From contig JALOPD010000246.1 in NCBI GenBank assembly GCA_025454075.1, positions 1-5,661 on the forward strand: a stretch of 5,661 nucleotides of DNA, in the 5' to 3' direction. Positions 1 through 5,552 of this stretch are shown here, piece after piece. How positions within the stretch are numbered: the stretch's first letter is position 1; every line of letters begins with the position of its first letter. The notes under the pieces were generated by a model that was not told the DNA's origin, made no database searches, and saw nothing but the letters and a program-made list of their open reading frames with translations. The position numbers and the translations under genes are program-made. Origin of the DNA: Desulfobacterales bacterium. Lineage in GTDB: Bacteria > Desulfobacterota > Desulfobacteria > Desulfobacterales > UBA2174_A.

Positions 1-1833
1 GGCCGACAGCAGCTTGAAGCGGCGGTTGGTGCGGGCCGGGTCGCCCTCGCCGGCGAACATGCGCGTGGGGTCCTCGTCCGCGCGCTTGAGCGGGAAGACG
101 CCGGCGGTGAACGGGAAGCGGCCCGGCACGTTTTCCTCCCGCATCCAGCGGTAAGTCTCCGCCGGGTCCTCGAACCCCGGCAGGACGATCTTGGGGATGC
201 GCGAATGGGCGAGGGATTCCGTGTAGAGCGGCAGGCGGATTTCCCGGTCGCGAACCGCGTACACCAGCTCGTCGCGGCCGTAGATCTCCTTGACCTCCTG
301 CCACTCGGCAACGGACGCCCGGGTTTCCGGGGCGAGCGCCTCCTCCGCCTGGCGGGCCTCGGCCTTCAGGCGGGCGAGCAGCTGCGGCGCATCGCCGGAC
401 GAGGCCTCCAGGGCGTGGGCCGCGGCGTCCAGGTGCCACGAATCCCTCAGCGCCGCCATCTGCTGCCGGGTTTGCGCGTGGTAGCCCCGGACGGTCTCGG
501 CGATCTCGCTCAGGTAGCGCACGCGTTCCGGCGGGATGATGATGGTCTTCGAGGAGGAGGTCCTGCCCTTCGGCCGCGGCAGCCGGGTGTCGAAGCGGAC
601 GCCGGTCTTGGATGCCACCGTGTCCATCAGCGCGTGGTAGAGGGCCGTCACCCCGTCGTCGTTGAACTTGGAGGCGATGGTGCCGAAGACCGGCATCTCC
701 TCCGGCGGCTGGCCGAAGGCCTTGCGGTTGCGCTGGACCTGCTTGCGCACGTGCTGCACCGCGTCGTCGCTGCCGCGCTTTTCGAACTTGTTGACCACGG
801 CCAGGTCGGCAAAGTCCAGCATGTCGATCTTCTCGAGCTGGGAGGCGGCCCCGTACTCGCTGGTCATGACGTACATCGAAACGTCCACGAGGTCGACGAT
901 GCTCGAATCGCCCTGGCCGATGCCGGCGGTTTCGGTGATGACCAGGTCAAAGCCCGCCGCCTTGACCGTCAGCAGGGCGTCGGCCAGCACCTCGGGGATC
1001 TCGGTCGACGAGCTGCGGGTGGCCAGCGAGCGCATGTAGACCCTGGGGTCGCCGATGGCGTTCATGCGGATCCGGTCGCCCAGCAGCGCCCCCCCGGTCT
1101 TGCGGCGCGAGGGGTCGCAGCTCAACACCGCGACCCGCACCTCCTTGAGATCGTGCAGGATGCGCACGATGATCTCGTCGGTCAGGGAGGATTTGCCGGC
1201 GCCGCCGGTGCCCGTGATGCCGATCACCGGCACCTTGCGGCCGCCGATCCTGCGCTGGAACTCCGCCCGCAGCTTGGCCAGATGCCCGTTTTGACGGACT
1301 TTTGCCAGCTCGGCGGCCGATATGAGATTGGCCACCAGCCGCTTGTTTTCCGGCGAGAGGGCCTCCAGGGGGAAGTCGAAACCGCTGACGGTGGGGAAGT
1401 CGAGGGCTTTCACCAGGTGGTTGATCATGCCCTGCAGGCCTAAGTGCGCGCCGTCCTCGGGGGAGAAGATCTTGGCGACCCCGTAGGCCTCCAGCTCCTT
1501 GATCTCCTCCGGGACGATCACCCCCCCGCCGCCGCCGAACACCTTGACGTGCCCGGCGCCGCGTTCGCGGAGCAGGTCGACCAGGTACTTGAAGAACTCG
1601 ATGTGGCCCCCCTGGTAGCTCGAGACGGCCACCCCCTGGACGTCCTCTTCCACGGCCGCATCCACGATCTCCTGGACCGAGCGGTTGTGGCCGAGGTGGA
1701 TCACTTCGACCCCCGTGTCCTGGATGATCCGGCGCATGATGTTGATGGCCGCATCGTGGCCGTCGAAAAGCGAAGTGGCCGTCACCACGCGTATGGCGTT
1801 CCGGGGTTTGTAGATCTCGACCTGCACGCTCAT
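1..1833 (-). CDS. icmF: Fused isobutyryl-CoA mutase IcmF (B12-binding + G-protein chaperone + start of mutase domain), 3' end outside window
   Basis: Adenosylcobalamin-dependent acyl-CoA mutase that interconverts isobutyryl-CoA and n-butyryl-CoA, with its own GTPase chaperone built in. The frame is open for 611 codons from ATG at 1833 and has no stop in the window; family members are about 1,080-1,100 aa. Seen: the B12-binding domain comes first (about residues 12-150), with SLFDGHDAAINIM holding D24 and the probable cobalt ligand H26, and a glycine-rich loop at 99-105. A MeaB-like GTPase follows (about 200-410), with P-loop GTGGAGKSS (208-216), ETAGIGQGD (301-309) and base-recognition loop NKFE (348-351). 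A linker runs to about 565, then the mutase barrel begins with RFPFTAGVFP. F593 in TRMFAGEG falls where methylmalonyl-CoA mutase has its substrate Tyr, so isobutyryl-type specificity is favoured; the second hallmark residue lies outside the window. A good GGGAGG Shine-Dalgarno precedes the ATG. It lies 125 nt downstream of tetR on the same strand. Confidence 0.95.
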   Translation of the reverse strand, partial: MSVQVEIYKPRNAIRVVTATSLFDGHDAAINIMRRIIQDTGVEVIHLGHNRSVQEIVDAAVEEDVQGVAVSSYQGGHIEFFKYLVDLLRERGAGHVKVFGGGGGVIVPEEIKELEAYGVAKIFSPEDGAHLGLQGMINHLVKALDFPTVSGFDFPLEALSPENKRLVANLISAAELAKVRQNGHLAKLRAEFQRRIGGRKVPVIGITGTGGAGKSSLTDEIIVRILHDLKEVRVAVLSCDPSRRKTGGALLGDRIRMNAIGDPRVYMRSLATRSSSTEIPEVLADALLTVKAAGFDLVITETAGIGQGDSSIVDLVDVSMYVMTSEYGAASQLEKIDMLDFADLAVVNKFEKRGSDDAVQHVRKQVQRNRKAFGQPPEEMPVFGTIASKFNDDGVTALYHALMDTVASKTGVRFDTRLPRPKGRTSSSKTIIIPPERVRYLSEIAETVRGYHAQTRQQMAALRDSWHLDAAAHALEASSGDAPQLLARLKAEARQAEEALAPETRASVAEWQEVKEIYGRDELVYAVRDREIRLPLYTESLAHSRIPKIVLPGFEDPAETYRWMREENVPGRFPFTAGVFPLKRADEDPTRMFAGEGDPARTNRRFKLLSA

Positions 1834-1850
1834 GACGCCTCCCATTTTTA

Positions 1851-1955
1851 GTTAAACCGGAGAAGCGAAAACAGTTAAACCGTGGTGCGTGGGCAAAAAG
1901 CATTCTCTCTTAATCATCGCAAGTGTTTTTCTGTTTAACGGTTTCCCTGTTTAAC
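1851..1955. repeat. Cluster of four GTTAAAC / GTTTAAC heptamers in the tetR-icmF intergenic region
   Basis: On the plus strand GTTAAAC occurs at 1851-1857 and 1874-1880, and its reverse complement GTTTAAC at 1933-1939 and 1949-1955. Read toward icmF (minus strand), the two distal copies share GTTAAACAG, 16 bp apart, and the two proximal copies share CGGTTTAACT, 23 bp apart. The four copies fill most of the 125-nt gap in front of icmF and end about 18 nt from its start codon. The arrangement is typical of a multi-site binding region for a DNA-binding protein, but no known regulator was recognised. It bears no resemblance to the GAGCGAGCGCTC palindromes elsewhere in the window. No convincing -35/-10 pair for icmF was seen here, so icmF may instead be read through from tetR. 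Confidence 0.5.
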
Positions 1956-1958
1956 AAA

Positions 1959-2606
1959 TCACTTGTTTTGGCCGCCCGTGCACATTCGGAGGATGGCCGC
2001 TGTCTGCAGTTTGATGTAGTCGTCGATGCGGTAATGCTTGGACAGGAACCAGCGCCGAAAGGTCCACATGTGTCCGAACACCACGATGTTGTGGGCCGTT
2101 ATTTCAATGGAGCGGCCATCCAGGTGCGGCAGCTCGCCGGACTTCGACAGCCGCGCGAGGACCCCCACGAGGAGGCCGGTGATCCGCAGTTCGTTTTCCA
2201 GGACGCGTTTGCGCCACTGGGACGGCAGCGACTGGGTCTGCTGGTAGATCATCAGGATGGAGTCGCTCATGCGGTGGCAGACCATGAAGTACTCCCGGAT
2301 GACCTTGGCGAGGGCATCGCGGCCGCCGGCGGCCGTGGCCATGGCGTTGGCGACGCCCAGCTCCATTTCCGAGTGGATGAAGTCGCAGACCAGGTAAAGG
2401 ATGTCTTCCTTGCAGGTGAAATACTCATAGAGCGAGCCGATGGAAATCTTCGCCGCCCGGGCGATCTGGCGCGTGGTCGTTTTGTGGAAGCCCTTCTCGA
2501 TGAACAGGCGCACGGCGGCCTCGGCGATCTGGCGCCGGCGGCGGTCGACCAGCTCCGGGTCTTTGACCTGGGTGGGGATGGCGGTCGTGTGGCGCGCGGT
2601 CTGCAT
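1959..2606 (-). CDS. TetR/AcrR-family transcriptional repressor
   Basis: DNA-binding repressor of 215 aa, a usual TetR-family length. The N-terminal helix-turn-helix domain is clear: RRRQIAEAAVRLFIEKGF (about 23-40), then TTTRQIARAAKISIGSLYEYF (43-63) and KEDIL. The C-terminal ligand domain is helical and ends in a GHMWTFRRWFLSKHY stretch (178-192), a pattern I associate with TetR proteins that sense acyl-CoAs; that assignment is inference. The ATG at 2606 was chosen because GAGAGG lies just upstream. An in-frame ATG at 2645 and the longest frame (to 2801) lack a Shine-Dalgarno, and the longest would run through the promoter and operator described here. The gene lies between the MFS gene and icmF on the same strand with 125-nt gaps on both sides. 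A palindromic site downstream of its promoter suggests autoregulation, and the related palindrome at 4265-4286 makes the hydratase unit a likely second target. Confidence 0.92.
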   Translation of the reverse strand: MQTARHTTAIPTQVKDPELVDRRRRQIAEAAVRLFIEKGFHKTTTRQIARAAKISIGSLYEYFTCKEDILYLVCDFIHSEMELGVANAMATAAGGRDALAKVIREYFMVCHRMSDSILMIYQQTQSLPSQWRKRVLENELRITGLLVGVLARLSKSGELPHLDGRSIEITAHNIVVFGHMWTFRRWFLSKHYRIDDYIKLQTAAILRMCTGGQNK

Positions 2607-2681
2607 GGGACCTCTCGCTGGCCGGCCGGTGTTCTCGCCGGGCATGGATGAAAGGCCGACTGGGGGGCGCCCGCCCTTCGC

Positions 2682-2699
2682 CGAGCGAGCGCTCAATCG
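2682..2699. promoter_or_regulatory. Probable TetR operator in the tetR promoter region (degenerate palindrome)
   Basis: CGAGCGAGCGCTCAATCG is an imperfect palindrome (7 of 9 pairs match). It agrees at 14 of 18 positions with the core TGAGCGAGCGCTCGCTCA of the perfect palindrome at 4267-4284. It begins about 7 nt downstream of the putative -10 box of tetR, at the expected transcription start, where a bound TetR dimer would block initiation. Similar placement at both sites supports a shared repressor; that this is the adjacent TetR protein is inference. Confidence 0.65.
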
Positions 2700-2706
2700 C
2701 CGCCGA

Positions 2707-2735
2707 TTGTTACACGCCGCCGGAGCGATTGTCAA
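2707..2735 (-). promoter_or_regulatory. Putative sigma-70 promoter of tetR
   Basis: Read on the minus strand, a perfect -35 box TTGACA (2735-2730) is followed by a 17-bp spacer and a weak -10 box TAACAA (2712-2707). The start would be near 2700, about 95 nt before the tetR ATG. The -35 box overlaps the TGA stop codon of the MFS gene (2734-2732), so tetR can be transcribed independently of the transporter. The -10 match is only 3 of 6, as might suit a repressed promoter. Confidence 0.6.
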
Positions 2736-3985
2736 GCGTGTCGTTTCATGGACACGATGCCGGCGATCGCGCCTGCCAGCGAAACCAGAACGAGCCACCA
2801 CGCAGAGCGGTAGGACCCCGTCGCGTCGTAGATCAAACCGCCGGCCAAGGGCCCCAAAGAGCCCCCGACGCCCACGACGAAGAAGGTCAGCAGCCCGAAG
2901 ATCGCCCCGATGCTCTGCCGGCCGAAGCGGTCCGCAGCGATGATCGGCAGCAGCGGGCCCAGGCAGCCGTAGCCGAACCCGAACACCGCGGAATAGGCCA
3001 TCAGCACCTCCACCGTGCGTGCTTCCAGCAGGAGGGCCGTACCGGCCGCCATGAAGGCATAGCCCAGGGCGGCGGAATATTTGGGGTCGCCCATGCGGTC
3101 GCTGACCCAGCCGAAGAAAAATTGCCCCAGCAGTCCGGCCAACCCCATCGCCCCCAGGGAGGCGGCCGCGGCGATCCGGTCAATCCCCTGGTCCACGGCG
3201 TAGGGGACTTGGTGGACGAAGGCCATCAGGGCGGCCATGACGGCCGTGCCGTGGCACAGCGCCAGTGTCCAAAACCGCGAGTCTTTCCAGAGCCGGGACG
3301 CAGCCACCGGCGGCTGCGCGTTCGCAGCAGGCGCGACGCCGCGCCGCTCCTCGGGCGGGCCCTGCCCGTCGGGCGCGAGGCCGTAGGCTTCCGGAACGGT
3401 TCGGCGCATCAGCAACTGCGCGATGAGGGTGCCGAACACCAGCAGGGCCAAGCCTAGAAAAAGAAAAGCCGTCCTCCAGGAAAAACGGTTCAGCAGGAGG
3501 GCCGTGGCCGGGGTGAGGACGATCGTGCCGAAGCTGACCCCCATGCTCGAAATGCCGATGGCGAGCCCCCGCCGGCGGACGAACCACTTCCCCACGGAGG
3601 AGACCATGGTGACCGTGCCCGTCCACGAGGAGCCGAATCCGTAGAGGACCCCGTAGGCGATATAGAATTGCAGGGGGGTCTCGACGTTGGCGCACAGGAA
3701 AAACCCGGCTGCGGAAACCACGGCGCCGATGGTGGCGACCCAGCGGGGCGCGACCCGGTCGAGGAGCCTGCCCGCGGAAATGCCCCCGACGGCATACACC
3801 AGGAGGTTGATCGAGGCCGCCAGCGACACGACGGAGCGCGACCACCCGTTCTCGGCCGTGAGGGGCTGGACGAAGATGCCGAACGAGTAGCGGGCGCCGT
3901 AGTTCAGCGCCATGAGGGTGAAGGCGCCGGCTACGATGTACCATCCCCAAAACAGCCTCGGCGTTTTTTTCCGGTTTACGGTCAT
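2732..3985 (-). CDS. Major facilitator superfamily transporter, monocarboxylate/OFA-like
   Basis: Inner-membrane secondary transporter of 417 aa, full length for the family, with about 12 predicted hydrophobic helices in two halves split by a polar loop (about 193-236). Seen: the amino end FWGWYIVAGAF (12-22); MFS motif A GRLLDRVAPRW (72-82) between helices 2 and 3; KWFVRRRGLAIGISSMG (133-149), characteristic of the monocarboxylate/oxalate-formate antiporter branch; and a second motif-A copy GWVSDRMGDPKY (292-303) in the C-terminal half. That branch mostly carries short organic anions, so uptake of a short-chain or branched carboxylate feeding the neighbouring acyl-CoA enzymes is plausible, but the substrate cannot be read from sequence. 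The start at 3985 gives the canonical N-terminus; an AGGGG lies only 2 nt upstream, closer than ideal. It is the first of the three leftward genes, and its stop codon lies inside the tetR -35 box. Confidence 0.92.
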   Translation of the reverse strand: MTVNRKKTPRLFWGWYIVAGAFTLMALNYGARYSFGIFVQPLTAENGWSRSVVSLAASINLLVYAVGGISAGRLLDRVAPRWVATIGAVVSAAGFFLCANVETPLQFYIAYGVLYGFGSSWTGTVTMVSSVGKWFVRRRGLAIGISSMGVSFGTIVLTPATALLLNRFSWRTAFLFLGLALLVFGTLIAQLLMRRTVPEAYGLAPDGQGPPEERRGVAPAANAQPPVAASRLWKDSRFWTLALCHGTAVMAALMAFVHQVPYAVDQGIDRIAAAASLGAMGLAGLLGQFFFGWVSDRMGDPKYSAALGYAFMAAGTALLLEARTVEVLMAYSAVFGFGYGCLGPLLPIIAADRFGRQSIGAIFGLLTFFVVGVGGSLGPLAGGLIYDATGSYRSAWWLVLVSLAGAIAGIVSMKRHA

Positions 3986-4043
3986 AGCCCCTGGGCCCGG
4001 CGCGCGCGGCCGGCCTCTGTTATTGATCGTCTCGAAATAGTAC

Positions 4044-4123
4044 CGTCATGCCGGATTGGATCCGGCATCCAGAACGAGTTGAATTCACTGGGTTCCGGCT
4101 AAAAGCATGCCGGAATGACAACG
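4044..4123. repeat. REP/MITE-like 80-bp palindromic repeat element
   Basis: Non-coding element bounded by CGTCATGCCGG (4044-4054) and CCGGAATGACAACG (4110-4123), so its ends are near-inverted copies. It holds two strong hairpins. One is ATGCCGGAT / ATCCGGCAT with a 3-nt loop (4048-4068). The other is TTCCGGC / GCCGGAA with a 9-nt loop (4093-4115). The GTCATNCCGG...CCGGNATGAC style matches dispersed extragenic repeats common in delta-proteobacterial and other GC-rich genomes. It lies between the transporter start and the rightward promoter. Nothing suggests it codes for protein, though it could affect transcript ends or the leader of the transporter mRNA. Confidence 0.7.
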
Positions 4124-4236
4124 TAAAGACAATTATGAGACCGTTAATAAAAAGTCTTGCCGCACACCGCGTCACGGCAGCATACATCACGAGGCAGCCG
4201 AAATCCATCCGTGGGCCGGCAGCCGCGACAATGGGA

Positions 4237-4266
4237 TTGACAAGCGGGGGCGGGGTGGACTAAATA
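4237..4266 (+). promoter_or_regulatory. Putative sigma-70 promoter for the enoyl-CoA hydratase unit
   Basis: A perfect -35 box TTGACA (4237-4242) is followed by an 18-bp G-rich spacer and a weak AT-rich -10 (TAAATA, 4261-4266). The sequence around it is GC-rich, so the AT patch stands out. The predicted start falls inside the palindrome at 4265-4286, and the next gene rightward is the hydratase at 4547. The -10 match is poor and rests mainly on position and on the parallel with the tetR promoter. Confidence 0.6.
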
Positions 4267-4286
4267 TGAGCGAGCGCTCGCTCATA
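4265..4286. promoter_or_regulatory. 22-bp perfect palindrome, probable TetR-family operator
   Basis: A perfect two-fold symmetric site with core TGAGCGAGCGCTCGCTCA, extended by T-A pairs on both sides and centred between 4275 and 4276. Each half holds GAGC twice at 4-bp spacing (GAGCGAGC), a pattern often seen in operators of TetR-family fatty-acid and acyl-CoA regulators. It overlaps the -10 end and the predicted start of the rightward promoter, an ideal place for repression. A degenerate copy lies in front of tetR. No other copy was seen in the window. Confidence 0.8.
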
Positions 4287-4546
4287 ACAGCCCGGGCCCC
4301 GCCACATCCGGTTCACACCTCCTGCTCATGCGGTTTAAGCGTTTCGGGCGAAGAGAGGCAACACCCACCGTTGCACAAAGAGCGGCCGGGAGTCGATGGG
4401 TGCCGATCGCAAAGCCCTTTCCGCCGGAATCTCCCCTGTGCGGGGCCTTCAACAGGCCATGCCGCCGAAGCTTAAATTTCAATTCAACATCCGGGCGGCG
4501 CGGGGCGTTTTGACCATGCTCGTCCGGCATTCTCCAGGAGGTCCTC
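4287..4546 (+). other. Long untranslated leader of the enoyl-CoA hydratase gene
   Basis: About 260 nt lie between the palindrome and the hydratase ATG, long for a bacterial leader. No convincing gene was seen; short open frames here lack Shine-Dalgarno sites and recognisable protein character. Two small hairpins are visible: GCAAC / GTTGC with a 7-nt loop (4358-4374) and GGCCT / AGGCC with a 5-nt loop (4444-4458). An A/T-rich patch (around 4471-4488) breaks the GC-rich background. No known riboswitch consensus was recognised. Confidence 0.4.
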
Positions 4547-5329
4547 ATGAGTGAAGAAGTGCTGCTGTCAAAAGAGGAAGAGGGCGTCGCCACCCTGACG
4601 CTGAACCGGCCCGAGGTCATGAACTCATTCAACTTCGCCCTGCTGCATGCGCTGCGGGACCAGATCGAGGGCTTCCGTTTTCGGCGCGACATCCGGGTCG
4701 TCATCGTCACCGGCGCCGGGGAAAAGGCGTTTTGTTCCGGGGCGGACCTGAAGGAGCGCGCCACCCTGCCGCCGGAAAAAGTCCGCGAGTACATTTTCAC
4801 GATCCGCAACCTCTTCACGGCGATCGAGCAGCTGAGCAAGCCGGTGATCGCGGCCGTGAACGGGATCGCCCTCGGCGGGGGCACCGAGCTGGCGCTCGCG
4901 AGCGACATCCGCATCGCTTCCAAAACCGCCGGCATGGGCCTGACCGAAACCCGCCTGGCCATCATCCCGGGGGCGGGCGGCACGCAGCGGCTGCCGCGGC
5001 TGGTGGGCCGGGGCAAGGCCAAGGAGCTGATCTTCACCGGCCGGCGGGTGGACGCCGAGGAAGCCCTGCGGATCGGGCTGGTGAACCAGGTCTGCGAGCC
5101 CAAGGAGCTGCTGGCGGAGTGCCGCAAGATGGCCGCCATGATCTGCGAGACCGGGCCCATCGCCATCGAGCAGGCCAAGTACGCCATCAATCACGGCCTG
5201 GAGACCGACATCGCCACGGGCCTTGCGATCGAATCCAACGCCTACTGGGTCTGCATCCCCACCGAAGACCGCCTGGAGGGGCTGGCGGCGTTCAAAGAGA
5301 AACGCAAGCCGGTGTACCGGGGGAAGTAA
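4547..5329 (+). CDS. Enoyl-CoA hydratase/isomerase family protein, AUH (methylglutaconyl-CoA hydratase)-like
   Basis: Crotonase-fold enzyme of 260 aa, full length. It should add water across the double bond of a short-chain enoyl-CoA. Seen: CoA/oxyanion-hole segment EKAFCSGADLKERA (59-72); GIALGGGTELALASDIRIA (106-124) with catalytic Glu114; and GLTETRLAIIPGAGGTQRL (131-149) with catalytic Glu134. Both glutamates of true hydratases are present at the canonical 20-residue spacing. The C-terminus IPTEDRLEGLAAFKEKRKP (237-255), as well as ADLKERA and ETRLAIIPGAGGTQRLPR, closely resembles the AUH / 3-methylglutaconyl-CoA hydratase branch, more than generic crotonase; crotonyl-CoA hydratase remains possible. 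The start is fixed by AGGAGG (4536-4541), 5 nt from the ATG. It is read from the palindrome-controlled promoter and followed 221 nt later by a lyase-like gene that would act next in leucine-type degradation. Confidence 0.93.
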   Translation: MSEEVLLSKEEEGVATLTLNRPEVMNSFNFALLHALRDQIEGFRFRRDIRVVIVTGAGEKAFCSGADLKERATLPPEKVREYIFTIRNLFTAIEQLSKPVIAAVNGIALGGGTELALASDIRIASKTAGMGLTETRLAIIPGAGGTQRLPRLVGRGKAKELIFTGRRVDAEEALRIGLVNQVCEPKELLAECRKMAAMICETGPIAIEQAKYAINHGLETDIATGLAIESNAYWVCIPTEDRLEGLAAFKEKRKPVYRGK

Positions 5330-5369
5330 CGAGGAACGAGCAACGAGCAACGAGTTGTGAGTAATGAGT
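5328..5369 (+). repeat. Short heptamer tandem repeat after the hydratase stop codon
   Basis: Six tandem 7-bp units begin within the TAA stop: AACGAGG, AACGAGC, AACGAGC, AACGAGT, TGTGAGT, AATGAGT. The first four differ only at the last base and the last two drift, as in a decaying microsatellite. No function can be assigned. The remaining stretch up to 5437 holds nothing recognisable beyond G-rich sequence. Confidence 0.7.
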
Positions 5370-5437
5370 CAGAGTGGTGGATAAGGGTGAGTGCAGGGGT
5401 CGAGGGGTCTTGGGCTCACCGCTCAGGAAGGATCCCT

Positions 5438-5552
5438 TTATGATTTTTTACCCCTTGGCTCTCAACCCTTTGATGCCGCAAGCGTTGCATAGGAATAAAG
5501 CCACTGTCGATGGCAAGGGGTAAAAAATCATAAGAAAGGGGTAAAAAATCAT
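5438..5552 (+). repeat. 20-bp perfect inverted repeat plus third copy over the ribosome-binding site of the next gene
   Basis: The left arm TTATGATTTTTTACCCCTTG (5438-5457) is exactly complementary to 5514-5533, with a 56-nt loop. The 17-mer AAGGGGTAAAAAATCAT within the right arm (5515-5531) is repeated directly at 5536-5552, a 21-bp tandem duplication. The second copy contains the AAGGGG Shine-Dalgarno and the first two bases of the ATG at 5551. In RNA the left arm can pair either with the first copy, leaving the ribosome site free, or with the second, hiding it. A translational switch is inference; a small inverted-repeat element or recombination scar are alternatives. Confidence 0.7.

Noticed and set aside
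205..1443. Long plus-strand open frame opposite icmF (and shorter ones in other frames)
   Set aside because: Antisense to a clearly recognisable IcmF protein; the composition is what a GC-rich antisense frame gives and no domain is recognisable.
2607..2801. N-terminal extension of the TetR protein to an ATG at 2801 or 2645
   Set aside because: The extra residues have no family resemblance, no Shine-Dalgarno precedes either start, and the longest version would overlap the transporter gene, the tetR promoter and the operator.
4020..4208. 62-residue minus-strand open frame
   Set aside because: It is largely the translation of the REP/MITE-like repeat (SFRHAFSRNP...GCRIQSGMT style), a common false gene.
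4266..4475. Small plus-strand frame beginning MSERSLI
   Set aside because: Its first codons are the palindromic operator itself and it has no Shine-Dalgarno.
4282..5190. 302-residue minus-strand open frame
   Set aside because: Antisense to the enoyl-CoA hydratase, which has full catalytic motifs and an ideal ribosome-binding site.
5386..5420. GGTGAG / CTCACC stem after the hydratase as a terminator
   Set aside because: Only 6 bp with a 23-nt loop and no following U-tract.
5500..5506. GCCACTG, which also occurs in cobalamin riboswitches, attractive because icmF uses B12
   Set aside because: The surrounding B12-box and other conserved segments are missing and the stretch is too short; it also precedes the lyase-like gene rather than icmF.
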